A DNA stretch of 64,000 nt from Methanosarcinales archaeon Methan_01 (GCA_001602645.1 LUYE01000013.1:19226-83225); one strand, 5' to 3'; shown: positions 16,689-25,964, counted from the first letter of the stretch. Made by a program: numbers and translations. The notes: generated from the letters alone by a model not told the origin.

Positions 16689-18554
16689 ATGAGAACGCGC
16701 GCACTCCTGATGACGATTGCGATGATGCTGACGGCTGTTTCTGTTCTTGCGAACCCTTCTTCGCTCTCCCTGGAGGAGTACAGCGAAACCCTGCTCAGCC
16801 TGAAGCAGGATGAGCTGGTGCGCCTTCAGAACGGGGAGACTGGCGTGGAGGGGTACGCCCTGTTCGGAACCGAGCCCCCAGCCTACCTGTTGACGGGCGA
16901 CCCCTGGGTGGATCAACACGTGTCCACGGCGAGCCGTATTGAGGTGCTCAACGAGGAAATTGCCTCCCTGAAGTTCGTCTTGAGTCAACTTAAGGATCTG
17001 AAGAGCGATGAACCCTCTGGAGACCTTGCCCTCACGTGTATCGCGGACTCCCATGTCTACGCCTACAGCTATTCGGGCTGGAACCAGGCCAACTTCGGAA
17101 GGTATGAGATCCTGGGGGCAGGTTGGCATCCGACGGGCGGGGAGAAGAGGGCGTACCTGAGGTTCGATCTTTCGGGCGTCGATCCGGCGAGCGTCGGCAA
17201 GGCTACGCTTCGCCTCTACCATTACCATACCGGCGGCAGTGACGCCCTGGCGCTGGGCGTCCATCGGGTGACAAGCTCCTGGACGGAAGGGGAGGGAACG
17301 TACAAGCCGACGACGGTAGCACAGCCCGGCGAGATCGCCTGGGTGCATCAGCCCTCCTTCGACGCGAACCCGGTGGCGCAGTTTCATCCTGGTAGCGAGA
17401 TCGGTCAGTGGGTCGAGGTCGATGTGACTGGGCTTGTCGCGGCATGGCTTTCGGGGACGCCGAACTACGGCCTGATGATCGGGGCTGTCGGTGAGCTGAC
17501 CGGTGCCGTTCCACACTCTGAATACGGCTTCTACTCACGGGAAGACGAGGAGGGGAGGGGGCCGGTCCTGGTCCTATCAGATGCCTCCGCTCCCGCTGGG
17601 GAGTTCGACCGAGCCTGCGCGCTGCTCTGCGCTTCGGACGAGGAGTTCATCCGCTCGCTGTACCACTGCATCACCCACCGCGAGCCCACCGCCGAGGAAC
17701 TCGAGGCACAGGTCGGCCGGTTAGGGAGCGGGACGCTGCGCCGGGACATGGTCCAGTACTTCTTCGCGAGCCCCGGATACGTCGCGGAGAACCACCCCGA
17801 CGTCCGGTTCATCACCGATGCCTGCCAGGCCATCTACGGGCGGGAGCCGAGCGACGCGGAGACGAGCGCGTGGCCGCGAACGGATCGCAGCTTCATCGTC
17901 ATCGAGATGCTCGACAGCCCGGAGCACCTGGCCGCAACGCAGGGCTGTGCCGCCCTGTGGCGCAGGGACGCGGCATCCGTCCCGACCCCGCCGTACGCCG
18001 ACGACCTCTCGTCCGGCCTCGCCCACTGGGACGTCTCCAAGGTCACGCTGCAGGAGGCGGACGGCGCGCTCTTGTGACAGAGCGGCAACCACCTGCCGGT
18101 CTAGTGGCGCTATCCGATCCCGATGGAGGACGTGGTGATCGAGTTCGACGGCTGGTGCGAGAAGAACGGGCTGGGCGTGATGCGGATCAACGAGGAGAGC
18201 GTCGGCTACTTCGCCACGTTGGGCGGATGGTTCAACACGCGCTCGTGCTCGGACGGACGCATTCGAGGCTTCGGCCTGCCCGCCGAGGAGCGCGAGTACT
18301 TTGATGGCGCTCACATTCAGCTGGGGGAGTGGCAGCACTACCGGCTCCTCCGCAGCGGAGACTGGCTGGACTTCTATGTGGACGGCACGCGGATCATCCA
18401 CCGCGAGATCCTCCATCGGTACGAAGGCCAAGGCACCCTGACGTTCGCTTCCTACGGTTCGTTGGTAGGCATCGACAACCTGAGGGTCTACACGACTGCG
18501 GAAGAAGGATCTGACGCTGATGGTGTGCTGGGAGCGGGGAACAGATCATCCTGA
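16689..18554 (+). pseudogene. Secreted DNRLRE/DUF4214 protein interrupted by in-frame TGA and TAG
   Basis: The reading frame starts with a signal peptide (MRTRALLMTIAMMLTAVSVLA). A DNRLRE (CBM96-like) adhesion domain follows at about residues 115-290 (YLRFDLSGVDPASVGKATLRLY, then GQWVEVDVTGLVAAWLSG), then one or two DUF4214-like units (EEFIRSLYHCITHREPTAEEL, VQYFFASPGY). It meets TGA at 18075-18077 and TAG at 18102-18104, then continues in the same frame to 18554 as a lectin-like domain (EFDGWCEKNG, LGEWQHYRLLRSGDWLDFYVDG). Single changes from TGG and TAT/TAC would explain both stops. It may be a recent pseudogene, a truncated working protein, or a readthrough product. Confidence 0.72.
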
Positions 18555-18732
18555 GGATGTGCCGGTGGCTGGGAGATCAACCAAGCGCTGCGGCTGTTGC
18601 CGTCGCTTCACACCTGAGAGGAGGAACGGGGCATGATCAGCGTTCTTGGCACTCTTCTATATAGCCCACGCGTTCTCACCGGATCGTTGAGCTTCGGGAA
18701 ACTCTTTTCATCTTTGCGGCCTTCGTGGCATC

Positions 18733-19890
18733 ATGGAGCCGAAGGAGGATTTCAGAAGGGTCGAGGAGATGAATCTGACCCCGGTGACGGAGATCGATAT
18801 TCGAGGGCTGGCCGAGATATATGACCAGTTGGACGTCTACCTCTCAGTCTACCTCCCCACCGCCTCAAGAGATGACGAGGCAAAAAACCGCGCCTTCGTG
18901 GACGGCAGGAAAAGGGCGATCGAGGCGGCCCTTCCCTCGGACCAGAAGGAGTGCTTTAGGGAGACGATGGCCATCGTCGACGACCTCCTCTTCGAAAAGC
19001 CCATACCCGGCGAGAGGGGGAGGATCGTCTTCGCCTCTGCCCCCGCCTCCCTCCTCGCCATCTATCGGATCGGGATCGAGCCCGTGCGGGCGATGGTCCT
19101 GGACACCTCCCCCTTCCTCCTCCCCCTGGCCAAGCTTCGGGATGACTATTCGGATTACGGCGTCCTCCTCCTGGACTCGAAGGAGGCGAGGCTCTTCTGC
19201 GTCCGGTCCAATGTTCCCCAGGAGATGAGCCACCTCTCGACCGACCTGATGAACAAGCACAAGAAAGGAGGATGGAGCCAGATGAGGTTCAACCGGCTCC
19301 GAAAGGGGGCGATCAAGTCCTTCCTCTCGGAGGTGGTCGAGGACGTCCAGGATTCGTGCAGCCGCCACCAAACCAGGGGGATCGTCATCGCCGGGCCCGG
19401 CGACGCCAAGCACCAGCTCGTTGAGATGCTCCCCGCCGAGATGGGAAAGAGGGTCCTCGCCGTGGTCGACCTGCCCATAGACGCGCCGGGAAAGGATATC
19501 GTCGAGGTGGGGGATGAGATCGCCATCGCCGACGAGAGGGCGAGGTCGGAGGAACGGGCCGAGGAGCTGCGGGCCGAGATTCTGAAGGGCGGCCTGGCGG
19601 TCCGGGGCGTCGAGGAGACGAGGGACGCCCTGAACTCCGGGAGAGTCGGCGTCCTGGTCCTTCTGAAGGACGCATCGATGCCGGGCTGGATCTGCGAGAG
19701 GTGCCAGGCCCTGGAGGCGAGGAGGCGGCCGCCTCCGGCCTGTCCGAGCTGCGGTGGGCCGACCTCGGCCGTCGACGTCGTCGAGGAGCTCTACGAGCTC
19801 GCTCTCAGGACCGGGGCCGAGGTGGAGTTCGTCGAGGAGGATTCGTGCCTCGCCTCGGGAGAGGGGGTGGGGGCGCTTCTGAGGTATTAG
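18733..19890 (+). CDS. Vms1/Ankzf1-like peptidyl-tRNA hydrolase (eRF1-related release factor homologue)
   Basis: This 385-residue protein belongs to the archaeal and bacterial eRF1-related group. The signature loop KHKKGGWSQMRFNRLRKGAIKSFLSEVVEDV (GGWSQ at 179-183) matches the GGxSQ loop of Vms1-type enzymes, which release nascent chains from peptidyl-tRNA on stalled ribosomes. The middle domain IVIAGPGDAKHQLVEMLP resembles eRF1 domain 2/3 folds. A zinc ribbon (CERCQ...CPSCGG) lies near residues 318-340. The start is ATG at 18733; a later ATG at 18769 is possible. Family is well supported, activity is inferred. Confidence 0.82.
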   Translation: MEPKEDFRRVEEMNLTPVTEIDIRGLAEIYDQLDVYLSVYLPTASRDDEAKNRAFVDGRKRAIEAALPSDQKECFRETMAIVDDLLFEKPIPGERGRIVFASAPASLLAIYRIGIEPVRAMVLDTSPFLLPLAKLRDDYSDYGVLLLDSKEARLFCVRSNVPQEMSHLSTDLMNKHKKGGWSQMRFNRLRKGAIKSFLSEVVEDVQDSCSRHQTRGIVIAGPGDAKHQLVEMLPAEMGKRVLAVVDLPIDAPGKDIVEVGDEIAIADERARSEERAEELRAEILKGGLAVRGVEETRDALNSGRVGVLVLLKDASMPGWICERCQALEARRRPPPACPSCGGPTSAVDVVEELYELALRTGAEVEFVEEDSCLASGEGVGALLRY

Positions 19891-20047
19891 GGGAAGAATA
19901 TCCGCCAGATCGCCGGCGGATACCGTCAAAAATAAGGGGCTCACTTCATCCTTCCGGGCTGCGATTAGCCGTAACGATCATGTACCATTCCCGCATAAAA
20001 GGGCTGAGGGGGAGGAAAATATCGGGAAGAGACCTTCAATAGCAACC

Positions 20048-20920
20048 TTGATCGCTGCCCTCGGGATCGTCGCCCTCTTTATAGGAGTCTTCCTCTCCTC
20101 GGAGGCAGGCGTTGAGTGGAGGGTTTCTGAAGAGGGATTGCTGGATTACCGGAGACCTGCGCCGGAATATCGTTTGATCTCATCCGAGGAGGCTGGAGCC
20201 TCAAGCCTCCAGGAGTTCCGCTTCATTAGCCGGGGGGCGGAGGTGGCGGCCCTCCTCCGCGAGCCCTCGGCTCAGAGGCCAGAAGGCTTTCCAGGCGTTG
20301 TCCTCCTCCCCGGGGCGAGCGTCACCAAAGAGCAGGAACAGGGCCTCGCAGAGCTCCTCTCCGGCCTGGGATACGCGACGATCGCCCTCGATCAGCGGAA
20401 CCGCGGCGGCGTTGACGTCGGGGGCGATCTGGAGATGTTTCTGAACGGCCAGGAGCCGACGGAGCACAAGATGGTCCACGACGCCCTGGCGGCGGCCGAG
20501 GTTCTGAGGATGCAGCCCGAGATCGACCCCGCCCGGATCGTATACCTCGGCGAGAGCAACGGCGGCCGCTTTGCCATCATCGCCTCTGCCCTGGACAGGA
20601 GGTCTCGGGGCGTCGTCGCCATCAGCACCTCTGGCTACGGCGTGGAGGAGGAGATAGATTTTCTGAGGATGAAGGGGCCGGAGACGGTCAGGTTCCTGCG
20701 ATCGATCGATCCCGATACCTATCTAGAGAGAATCCCGCCCCGAAGGTTCGTGATGATCCACTCGAAGAACGATACTGTAATTCCCGTCGATTCGGCGAGC
20801 CGGACCTACCAGAAGGCGCTTTCTCCAAAAGCGATGCACCTCGTCGATTGCGCCACCCACGGCCGCTGCTGGGAGATGGACCCTTATATCGGAGAGGAGC
20901 TGGCGCGGATGGCGTCGTGA
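20048..20920 (+). CDS. Membrane-anchored alpha/beta hydrolase
   Basis: A 290-residue protein with one N-terminal membrane segment (LIAALGIVALFIGVFL) and an alpha/beta hydrolase domain: GVVLLPGASVTKEQEQGLAE, ALDQRNRGG, the nucleophile elbow YLGESNGGRFA (serine near residue 175), IHSKNDTVIPVDSA with the acid, and a late histidine (THGRCW). It is probably an esterase or peptidase acting outside the membrane. The TTG start at 20048 is weak: the GGGGAGG ribosome site at about 20008-20013 would suit a start near 20021, and the same frame is open upstream without a standard start codon. Confidence 0.78.
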   Translation: MIAALGIVALFIGVFLSSEAGVEWRVSEEGLLDYRRPAPEYRLISSEEAGASSLQEFRFISRGAEVAALLREPSAQRPEGFPGVVLLPGASVTKEQEQGLAELLSGLGYATIALDQRNRGGVDVGGDLEMFLNGQEPTEHKMVHDALAAAEVLRMQPEIDPARIVYLGESNGGRFAIIASALDRRSRGVVAISTSGYGVEEEIDFLRMKGPETVRFLRSIDPDTYLERIPPRRFVMIHSKNDTVIPVDSASRTYQKALSPKAMHLVDCATHGRCWEMDPYIGEELARMAS

Positions 20921-21150
20921 CCCTAGATCTCTGTAAAGCAGCCCTGTCCGGCTCTGCCAATATGAGAGGATGAGGGATGGCGGTGTTTTACCGTTTCGCT
21001 GGAGCTTTGAGCCCTATCGAGGTCGGAGATGGCGAGGCATCCGATTTGGCGATGAATATTCGAGCTCTTGAAGGCGGGGCATGCTCTCGTCCCCCTCAAA
21101 TCGGCTCTTCCTTCAGGCTCGCCCCCCTCCTCTCTCCTTCTGTCACTTTT

Positions 21151-22110
21151 TCAGCTACAGATCCCAGGATACCCCGCCATCGTCGCCCGGAGGAGGATGT
21201 CCACGATCAGGGCGGCGAATAATACCGCCCGGTAGTTCGCCCCCTGGTAGAAGGTCCTCTCCCCCCTCGCAGCCGTCGGGTTTCGGATGAAGTCGAAGGT
21301 CTGTCCGACCATCCACCCCCCCGCCACCAGGGCCGCGGCGAAGTAGATCGGCCCAAGGCCGGTGGCGGCCCCCAGGGCTATTGAGAGGATGACCCCGACG
21401 ACCCAGGCGGCGGCGACGAGCTTTGCGGTCCTGGGGATGCCATAAGTCACGGGAAAGGTGGGGATCCCCTCCCGCCGGTCGCCCTCGACGTCCCGGGAGG
21501 CGTCGCAGTTGGTGAACCCCCAGTCGGTGATGCAGATCATCGCCCCCAGGAGGAGGGCCCCGGCGTGGAGGCCTGGGCCATCCTTGAGGATCCCAGCCGG
21601 GGCCATGGCGAGCCAGACCCCCACGGGGACGATCCCGAAGGAGAGGCCGACGAGCGCCCAGGAGAAGGGGGTCGTTCTCTTCGCCGCCTTCGAGTATAAG
21701 ACCATGACCAGGGTCGCGGCGATGAGGGCGACGAGGCTCTCAGGGTTGAGGTAAAAGGCGACGGCGGCCGCTATGCCGAATAAGAGGGCCGAGTAGGCGA
21801 GGGCCGCCGACCTCGTCACCTGGGACGACGGGAGCGGCCTCCCCGGCATCCCGACGGCGTCGACGTCGACGTCGCAGCAGTCGTTGTAGACGTAGGAGCT
21901 GGTGATGGCGAAGTACGCCCCCAGGGTGGCGATGGCGAAGGGGAAGGCCGCTGGCAGGCCCCCAGAGGTGGCATAGGCGGCCAGGAGGGCCGCCGCCCCG
22001 GGGAGGGCTATGTCCATCGGCGCGAGAGGCGGGCGGAGGAGCTCCGCGTAGGCCCTCAGCTTCCCTCCCTCTGCGGTCTTATCCCCTCTACCATCCTCGC
22101 CGCCGCTCAA
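21151..22110 (-). CDS. UbiA-family prenyltransferase
   Basis: The 319-residue integral membrane protein has about eight hydrophobic helices and the two aspartate-rich prenyl-diphosphate sites of the UbiA superfamily: YVYNDCCDVDVDAVGMPGRPLPS near residues 77-99, and CDASRDVEGDRREGIPTFPV near 205-224. Such enzymes attach isoprenoid chains to aromatic or glycerol-phosphate acceptors (archaeal ether lipid, quinone-like or haem side chains). The acceptor cannot be told from sequence. It starts 13 bases after the pgi stop, so the two are likely co-transcribed. Confidence 0.88.
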   Translation of the reverse strand: MSGGEDGRGDKTAEGGKLRAYAELLRPPLAPMDIALPGAAALLAAYATSGGLPAAFPFAIATLGAYFAITSSYVYNDCCDVDVDAVGMPGRPLPSSQVTRSAALAYSALLFGIAAAVAFYLNPESLVALIAATLVMVLYSKAAKRTTPFSWALVGLSFGIVPVGVWLAMAPAGILKDGPGLHAGALLLGAMICITDWGFTNCDASRDVEGDRREGIPTFPVTYGIPRTAKLVAAAWVVGVILSIALGAATGLGPIYFAAALVAGGWMVGQTFDFIRNPTAARGERTFYQGANYRAVLFAALIVDILLRATMAGYPGICS

Positions 22111-22123
22111 TCCCTCCCCCCCC

Positions 22124-22840
22124 TCAATCGAGAAAACCCTCGAAGATCTCCAGGTAATCCTGGGGGCGGACGAGCCAGGCGAGCTTCCCCACCTCGCGGC
22201 CGATGGGGTAGATCTCCCGATTCCGAGAGAGCCCCAGGGCCTTCACCTTCGGAACCTCAATCTCCCGGAGGGGGGCCGCCTCTTCGCATCGCGGGTTCTC
22301 GACGAACCCGTCTTCGGTGAGGAAGTAGGCGCCCCCGCCCCTCTCCTTGATCGGCTCGTAGATCGACGAGAAGCCCCGGGCGACGAAGTTCGCCATCTTC
22401 AGCCTCTTGTTCGACTCGTTTATGGTGATGTGGCCGTATCCAGGAGGGACGACCACCTTGTCGCCTTCCATCGCCCTCACCACCACCACGTCGCTGAGGT
22501 CCTCCCTCTGGAAGAGGTAGGTAGCCTCCCCCTCCAGGACCTCGTAGACCTCGGGGTAGGTGACGGATTGGCCCGGCACCTGGGGGTGGTAGTGGCCCGC
22601 CGTCTTGACGTACTCTAGTCCCAGCATCCGGGGCGGGATGATGGTGATGTCGTACCTGATCCCCTCCTCAACGAAGAGGTCGGCGTCCCTCCTGCTGAGG
22701 AAGAGGTCCCTGTACATGTAGTAGAGCTCCTGGTCCTCGGCCCCCTCTGCCCACCTCCTGTCGTAGAGGACGTCGTCCATATCGCGGAGCATCCTCACGT
22801 CCGGCTCCTTCACCTTCCCGCCGAATTCGAGCTCGTTCAA
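22124..22840 (-). CDS. pgi: Glucose-6-phosphate isomerase, archaeal cupin type
   Basis: About 238 residues from a TTG start at 22840 (LNELEFGGKVKEP). The open frame continues upstream without family similarity and runs across the divergent gene. Cupin metal motifs are evident: YVKTAGHYHPQVPGQSVTYPEVYEVLEGEATYLFQ and PPGYGHITINES. Archaeal cupin-type PGI interconverts glucose-6-phosphate and fructose-6-phosphate using a bound divalent metal. It serves gluconeogenesis and glycogen or cell-envelope sugar supply in a methanogen. It is followed closely by the UbiA-family gene. Confidence 0.9.
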   Translation of the reverse strand: MNELEFGGKVKEPDVRMLRDMDDVLYDRRWAEGAEDQELYYMYRDLFLSRRDADLFVEEGIRYDITIIPPRMLGLEYVKTAGHYHPQVPGQSVTYPEVYEVLEGEATYLFQREDLSDVVVVRAMEGDKVVVPPGYGHITINESNKRLKMANFVARGFSSIYEPIKERGGGAYFLTEDGFVENPRCEEAAPLREIEVPKVKALGLSRNREIYPIGREVGKLAWLVRPQDYLEIFEGFLD

Positions 22841-22871
22841 GTCAGAACACCCGATGAAGGATGGAACGGCA

Positions 22872-22881
22872 AATTTATAAC
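22872..22881 (+). promoter_or_regulatory. TATA box upstream of the gene at 22904
   Basis: AATTTATAAC matches the archaeal TATA consensus and lies about 25-30 bases before the ATG at 22904, predicting an almost leaderless transcript. It sits in the 63-base gap between divergent genes, so the opposite-strand pgi promoter must overlap it. Confidence 0.5.
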
Positions 22882-22903
22882 GTTTTTCCGAGGATAGAAT
22901 ATC

Positions 22904-23392
22904 ATGGAAGATGACGCCATGGCAACCCCCTTCTGCCAGGACCTGAAGAGGTTCATCATGACCTTCGTCTCCACCACCGCTGAGGCGATTCAGGCGACCC
23001 AGGGGGCCGGAGGCCTCATGATCATGTCCGTCGCCATCGGGACCCGGCTCTGGGAGGAGATGGAGCAGTTCAAGGAGTGCGACATGCCGGGCTTCGAGAC
23101 GAGGGATGAGAAGATCAATTGCTTCATGAAGACCCTCGAGGCCTCGGGGGCGATCGGAGGCTCCTCCTTCGAGGAGAGGGAGGGCCGGCTCGTCGTCACC
23201 ATAAAAGGATGCTTCTTCGCTCCCGCCAGCGATCGCCAGATCGAGGTGGGCCTCTCCCACCCCCTCTGCCCCATCGGCGGTCTTATCGTCGCGGGGCTCC
23301 ATAGGACCGCCTCGATCCTCGCCGCCCTGGAGCGGGTCGATCGCGACGTGGCGAGGAACGTCTCCACCCTCACGTTCAGGCTCTACTCCTGA
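22904..23392 (+). CDS. Uncharacterised soluble protein
   Basis: The 162-residue product is unrecognised. It has an N-terminal CQDLKRFIMTFVSTTAEAIQ helix, a central acidic part with KECDMPGFETRDEKINCFMKTLEASG, and a beta-like part ending in CFFAPASDRQIEVGLSHPLCPIGGLIVAGL. Five cysteines are scattered rather than in a cluster motif. GC content and AGG-rich codons match the core genes, so it looks native. A good TATA box lies directly upstream. Confidence 0.68.
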   Translation: MEDDAMATPFCQDLKRFIMTFVSTTAEAIQATQGAGGLMIMSVAIGTRLWEEMEQFKECDMPGFETRDEKINCFMKTLEASGAIGGSSFEEREGRLVVTIKGCFFAPASDRQIEVGLSHPLCPIGGLIVAGLHRTASILAALERVDRDVARNVSTLTFRLYS

Positions 23393-23459
23393 CTTCACCC
23401 CTTCCCACCGGCTTGGAGCTCTCCCATTGGAGGGCGGGACGGATCCGGACGCCCCCCTG

Positions 23460-24314
23460 TCAGAGCCTCGCCCTGATCTTCCCCCATAGATCCCGGATGG
23501 CTTCCCCGACGGGCCCCTCCACCTCGACGAGGGTCTCCCCGCGGATCATGGCCCCCACCACCTCGGGGTCGAAGGGGAGCCTTCCCGCGAGCTCGACGCC
23601 AAGATCTCCGCAGAGTCCGCCGATCTCTTCGGTCATCTCGGGGTTGAGGTCGTGCTTGTTGACGGCGACGAGGGCCTCGACCCCGAAGTGCTCGGCGACG
23701 GCGAGGATCCTCTCCAGGTCGTGGGCCCCGGAGATGGAGGGCTCCGTCATCACCAGGGCTAGGTCGGTCCCGGTGATGGATGCGATGACGGGGCAGCCGA
23801 TCCCCGGAGATCCGTCGATGATGACGAGGTCCTTATTCTCCTCGGCTGCGATCCTGGAAGCGAGCTCCCTCACCATCGTCACCAGCTTTCCGCTCGCCTC
23901 CTCTCCGGGGAAGAGCTCGGCGTGGACCATCGTCCCGAACCTCGTATCGGAGACGAAAGCGTGGCCCGAGATTCTATCGACCATGGTGACCGCCTCTGAG
24001 GGGCAGACGACGGTGCAGACCCGGCACCCCTCGCAAGCGGCGGGGTCGACGGCAAAGTCGGAGATGGCGCAAAACCTGCAGGCCTCCTCGCATTTGCCGC
24101 AGCGGGTGCATTTATCGGGGTCGATCGAGGCTGCCTGTAGCCCCAAAAAATCGAAGGTCTCCCGGACCTCGGGCTTCAGGAGGAGGTGGAGGTCGGGGGC
24201 GTCGACGTCGCAGTCCGCCACCACCATCTCGCCTCTCGCGAGGGCGGCGAGGGATGCGGTCATCGTAGTCTTCCCGGTCCCGCCCTTCCCGCTGATGACC
24301 ACCAGCTGCTTCAT
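23460..24314 (-). CDS. MinD/NBP35-like P-loop ATPase with inserted ferredoxin domain, second of a tandem pair
   Basis: The 284-residue protein has the deviant Walker A motif SGKGGTGKTTMTASLAALA at residues 7-25, the switch region VADCDVDAPDLHLLL, and two inserted 4Fe-4S motifs (CTRCGKCEEACRFC, then CEGCRVCTVVCPSEA). LVIIDGSPGIGCPVIASITGTDLALVMTEP comes later in the fold. Similar tandem pairs occur in many anaerobes next to iron-sulfur or nitrogenase-cofactor-like genes and may load or move metal clusters in an ATP-dependent way. The stop-start overlap (ATGA) with the upstream paralogue shows coupling. Confidence 0.85.
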   Translation of the reverse strand: MKQLVVISGKGGTGKTTMTASLAALARGEMVVADCDVDAPDLHLLLKPEVRETFDFLGLQAASIDPDKCTRCGKCEEACRFCAISDFAVDPAACEGCRVCTVVCPSEAVTMVDRISGHAFVSDTRFGTMVHAELFPGEEASGKLVTMVRELASRIAAEENKDLVIIDGSPGIGCPVIASITGTDLALVMTEPSISGAHDLERILAVAEHFGVEALVAVNKHDLNPEMTEEIGGLCGDLGVELAGRLPFDPEVVGAMIRGETLVEVEGPVGEAIRDLWGKIRARL

Positions 24315-25150
24315 CTCGACTCCACCTCCTCTGCGATCCTTTCGAGGAGGAGGACGAACTTATCCCGCCACTCGGCCATCGCCGTCGTGAAGAGGACCCC
24401 CCGGGAGTAGAGCTCCGCTATCTCTCGCTTCATGGGGATCTCCAGAAGGATCGGGATCGACTCTTTTTTGCAGTAGTCGTAGACCCCTCGGTCTCCGATG
24501 CCAGACCGATTCACCACCACCCCACAGGGTATGTCCATCCCCCTCACCACTTGGACGGCGATCGATAGATCGTATAGGCCGAAGGGGGTCGGCTCGGTGA
24601 CCAAGAGACAGAAGTCGCTCCCCCGAACCGCCTCGATGACGGGACAGGCGGTCCCCGGCGGCGAGTCGACGAGGACGAGGTCACCTCTCGCCTCGGCCTT
24701 GACGGCCCTTATGAGGGGCGTTGCCATCGGCTCGCCGACGAAGAGCTCCCCCCAGAGGAGCCTCACCTCTCCCGACCTCCCCCTGTGGATTCTGCCTATG
24801 GATCTGGAACCCTCGGAGATCGCCCCCTCGGGGCAGAGGAGGGCGCACCCGCCGCAGCCGTGGCAGAGCTCCGGGAAGAGGAGGACTTTCTGCGGAAATA
24901 CAGCGAGGGCGTGGTAGGCACAGAAATCCGAGCATCTGCCACATCTTGTGCACCTGTCTTCGTCGATCACCGGGATCGGCACCATACAGTCGGAGCTCTC
25001 CCTCTCGTCCATCTCGGGAAAGAAGAGGTACGAGTTCGGCTCCTCTACGTCGCAGTCCAAGAGCTCCACTCCGCCGATGGATGCCGCCATGTTCGTCGTC
25101 ACCAGGGTCTTTCCAGTCCCGCCCTTGCCGCTGGCTACGGATATCATCAT
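24311..25150 (-). CDS. MinD/NBP35-like P-loop ATPase with inserted ferredoxin domain, first of a tandem pair
   Basis: The 279-residue paralogue of the next gene has ASGKGGTGKTLVTTNMAASI (Walker A), LLDCDVEEPNSYLFF, and two 4Fe-4S motifs (CTRCGRCSDFCAYH, CHGCGGCALLCPEGA). It also has VLVDSPPGTACPVIEAVRGSDFCLLVTEP and a C-terminal part CGVVVNRSGIGD. A role in iron-sulfur or metal-cofactor handling is the family-based guess. The ribosome site is AGGAGGTTTTG directly before the ATG at 25150 (a second ATG follows at 25147). No cluster acceptor protein is encoded beside it. Confidence 0.85.
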   Translation of the reverse strand: MMISVASGKGGTGKTLVTTNMAASIGGVELLDCDVEEPNSYLFFPEMDERESSDCMVPIPVIDEDRCTRCGRCSDFCAYHALAVFPQKVLLFPELCHGCGGCALLCPEGAISEGSRSIGRIHRGRSGEVRLLWGELFVGEPMATPLIRAVKAEARGDLVLVDSPPGTACPVIEAVRGSDFCLLVTEPTPFGLYDLSIAVQVVRGMDIPCGVVVNRSGIGDRGVYDYCKKESIPILLEIPMKREIAELYSRGVLFTTAMAEWRDKFVLLLERIAEEVESR

Positions 25151-25389
25151 CTACAAAACCTCCTTTCAGCTGGTCGATCCCCCTTGCGATCCCGATGGTC
25201 CGCACGAGAATCCCCTGCGAACTTCCGGAGGCTAAAAGCTCCAGAGGCCATCTCCTCAGGATGCCGGAGATCCGAGAACATCTTCCCATTTGGGACGATA
25301 TACTTTAAAGCTTCCCTACCGGGATAAAGCCAGAGCTGATGCCTCTTGGAATATCTGCCACATCCCAGGGGAGCGTCAGCCAAAAATGG

Positions 25390-25842
25390 CTAACATGGGA
25401 CGTACTGGCCGCCGATGTTGAACGATTCGGTCTTGATCTTCATCCAGTCCCTGAAGATGTCCACCCTCCAGGTCCCCTGCAGCCTGGCGGCGTCACATCC
25501 TCGAATCTGGATGGCGCTCCAGGTCTTTCCTTCCCAGTCTCCGCTGGCGAAGTTCTTCGGCGGGACGACGGCGAAAGTCCGGGCGTAGAGCTGGCCGTTG
25601 GGTGCGTACCATCGCCACTCCATCTCGTGGGGCTCGAGGTCTCTTGCGAACCTGATCCAGGAGACCGCCTGGTCGTCCTCGGTGGAGAAGGAGTAGGTCC
25701 TGTAGATCGGATTCCAGTGGGCGTCTACAGACTTGGCCATGGAGTGATCGCTGAGCGGAATGAAGGGAAACCATATCGCCCCGCCCAGGGACGCTGTCGA
25801 CATAACGGCAATAAAGGCCAGGATAGCCTTGATCTTCTTCAT
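25390..25842 (-). CDS. Small exported protein of unknown function
   Basis: A 150-residue protein with a signal peptide (MKKIKAILAFIAVMSTASLGGA) and a compact beta-rich mature part containing YSFSTEDDQAVSWIRFARDL, WRWYAPNGQLYARTF and LQGTWRVDIFRDWMKI. The layout suggests a small Ig-like or jelly-roll domain outside the cell, but I know no family for it. A TATA-like GGTGTATAACC lies at about 25874-25884 on the minus strand, giving it its own promoter. Confidence 0.65.
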   Translation of the reverse strand: MKKIKAILAFIAVMSTASLGGAIWFPFIPLSDHSMAKSVDAHWNPIYRTYSFSTEDDQAVSWIRFARDLEPHEMEWRWYAPNGQLYARTFAVVPPKNFASGDWEGKTWSAIQIRGCDAARLQGTWRVDIFRDWMKIKTESFNIGGQYVPC

Positions 25843-25964
25843 CTAGTATTTACCCCCTACATTGCCATGATCTATGGTTATACACCCTTGGTCATGGATA
25901 TAATAAATAACTATAGGAAGGTCGGAGCTTCTGAGGACTAAAGATTGGAGGATCTGGTCAAAAG

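Noticed and set aside
18102..18104. TAG as a pyrrolysine codon
   Set aside because: A TGA lies 27 bases earlier in the same frame, the gene looks bacterial in origin, and no methylamine methyltransferase context exists; nonsense mutations are simpler.
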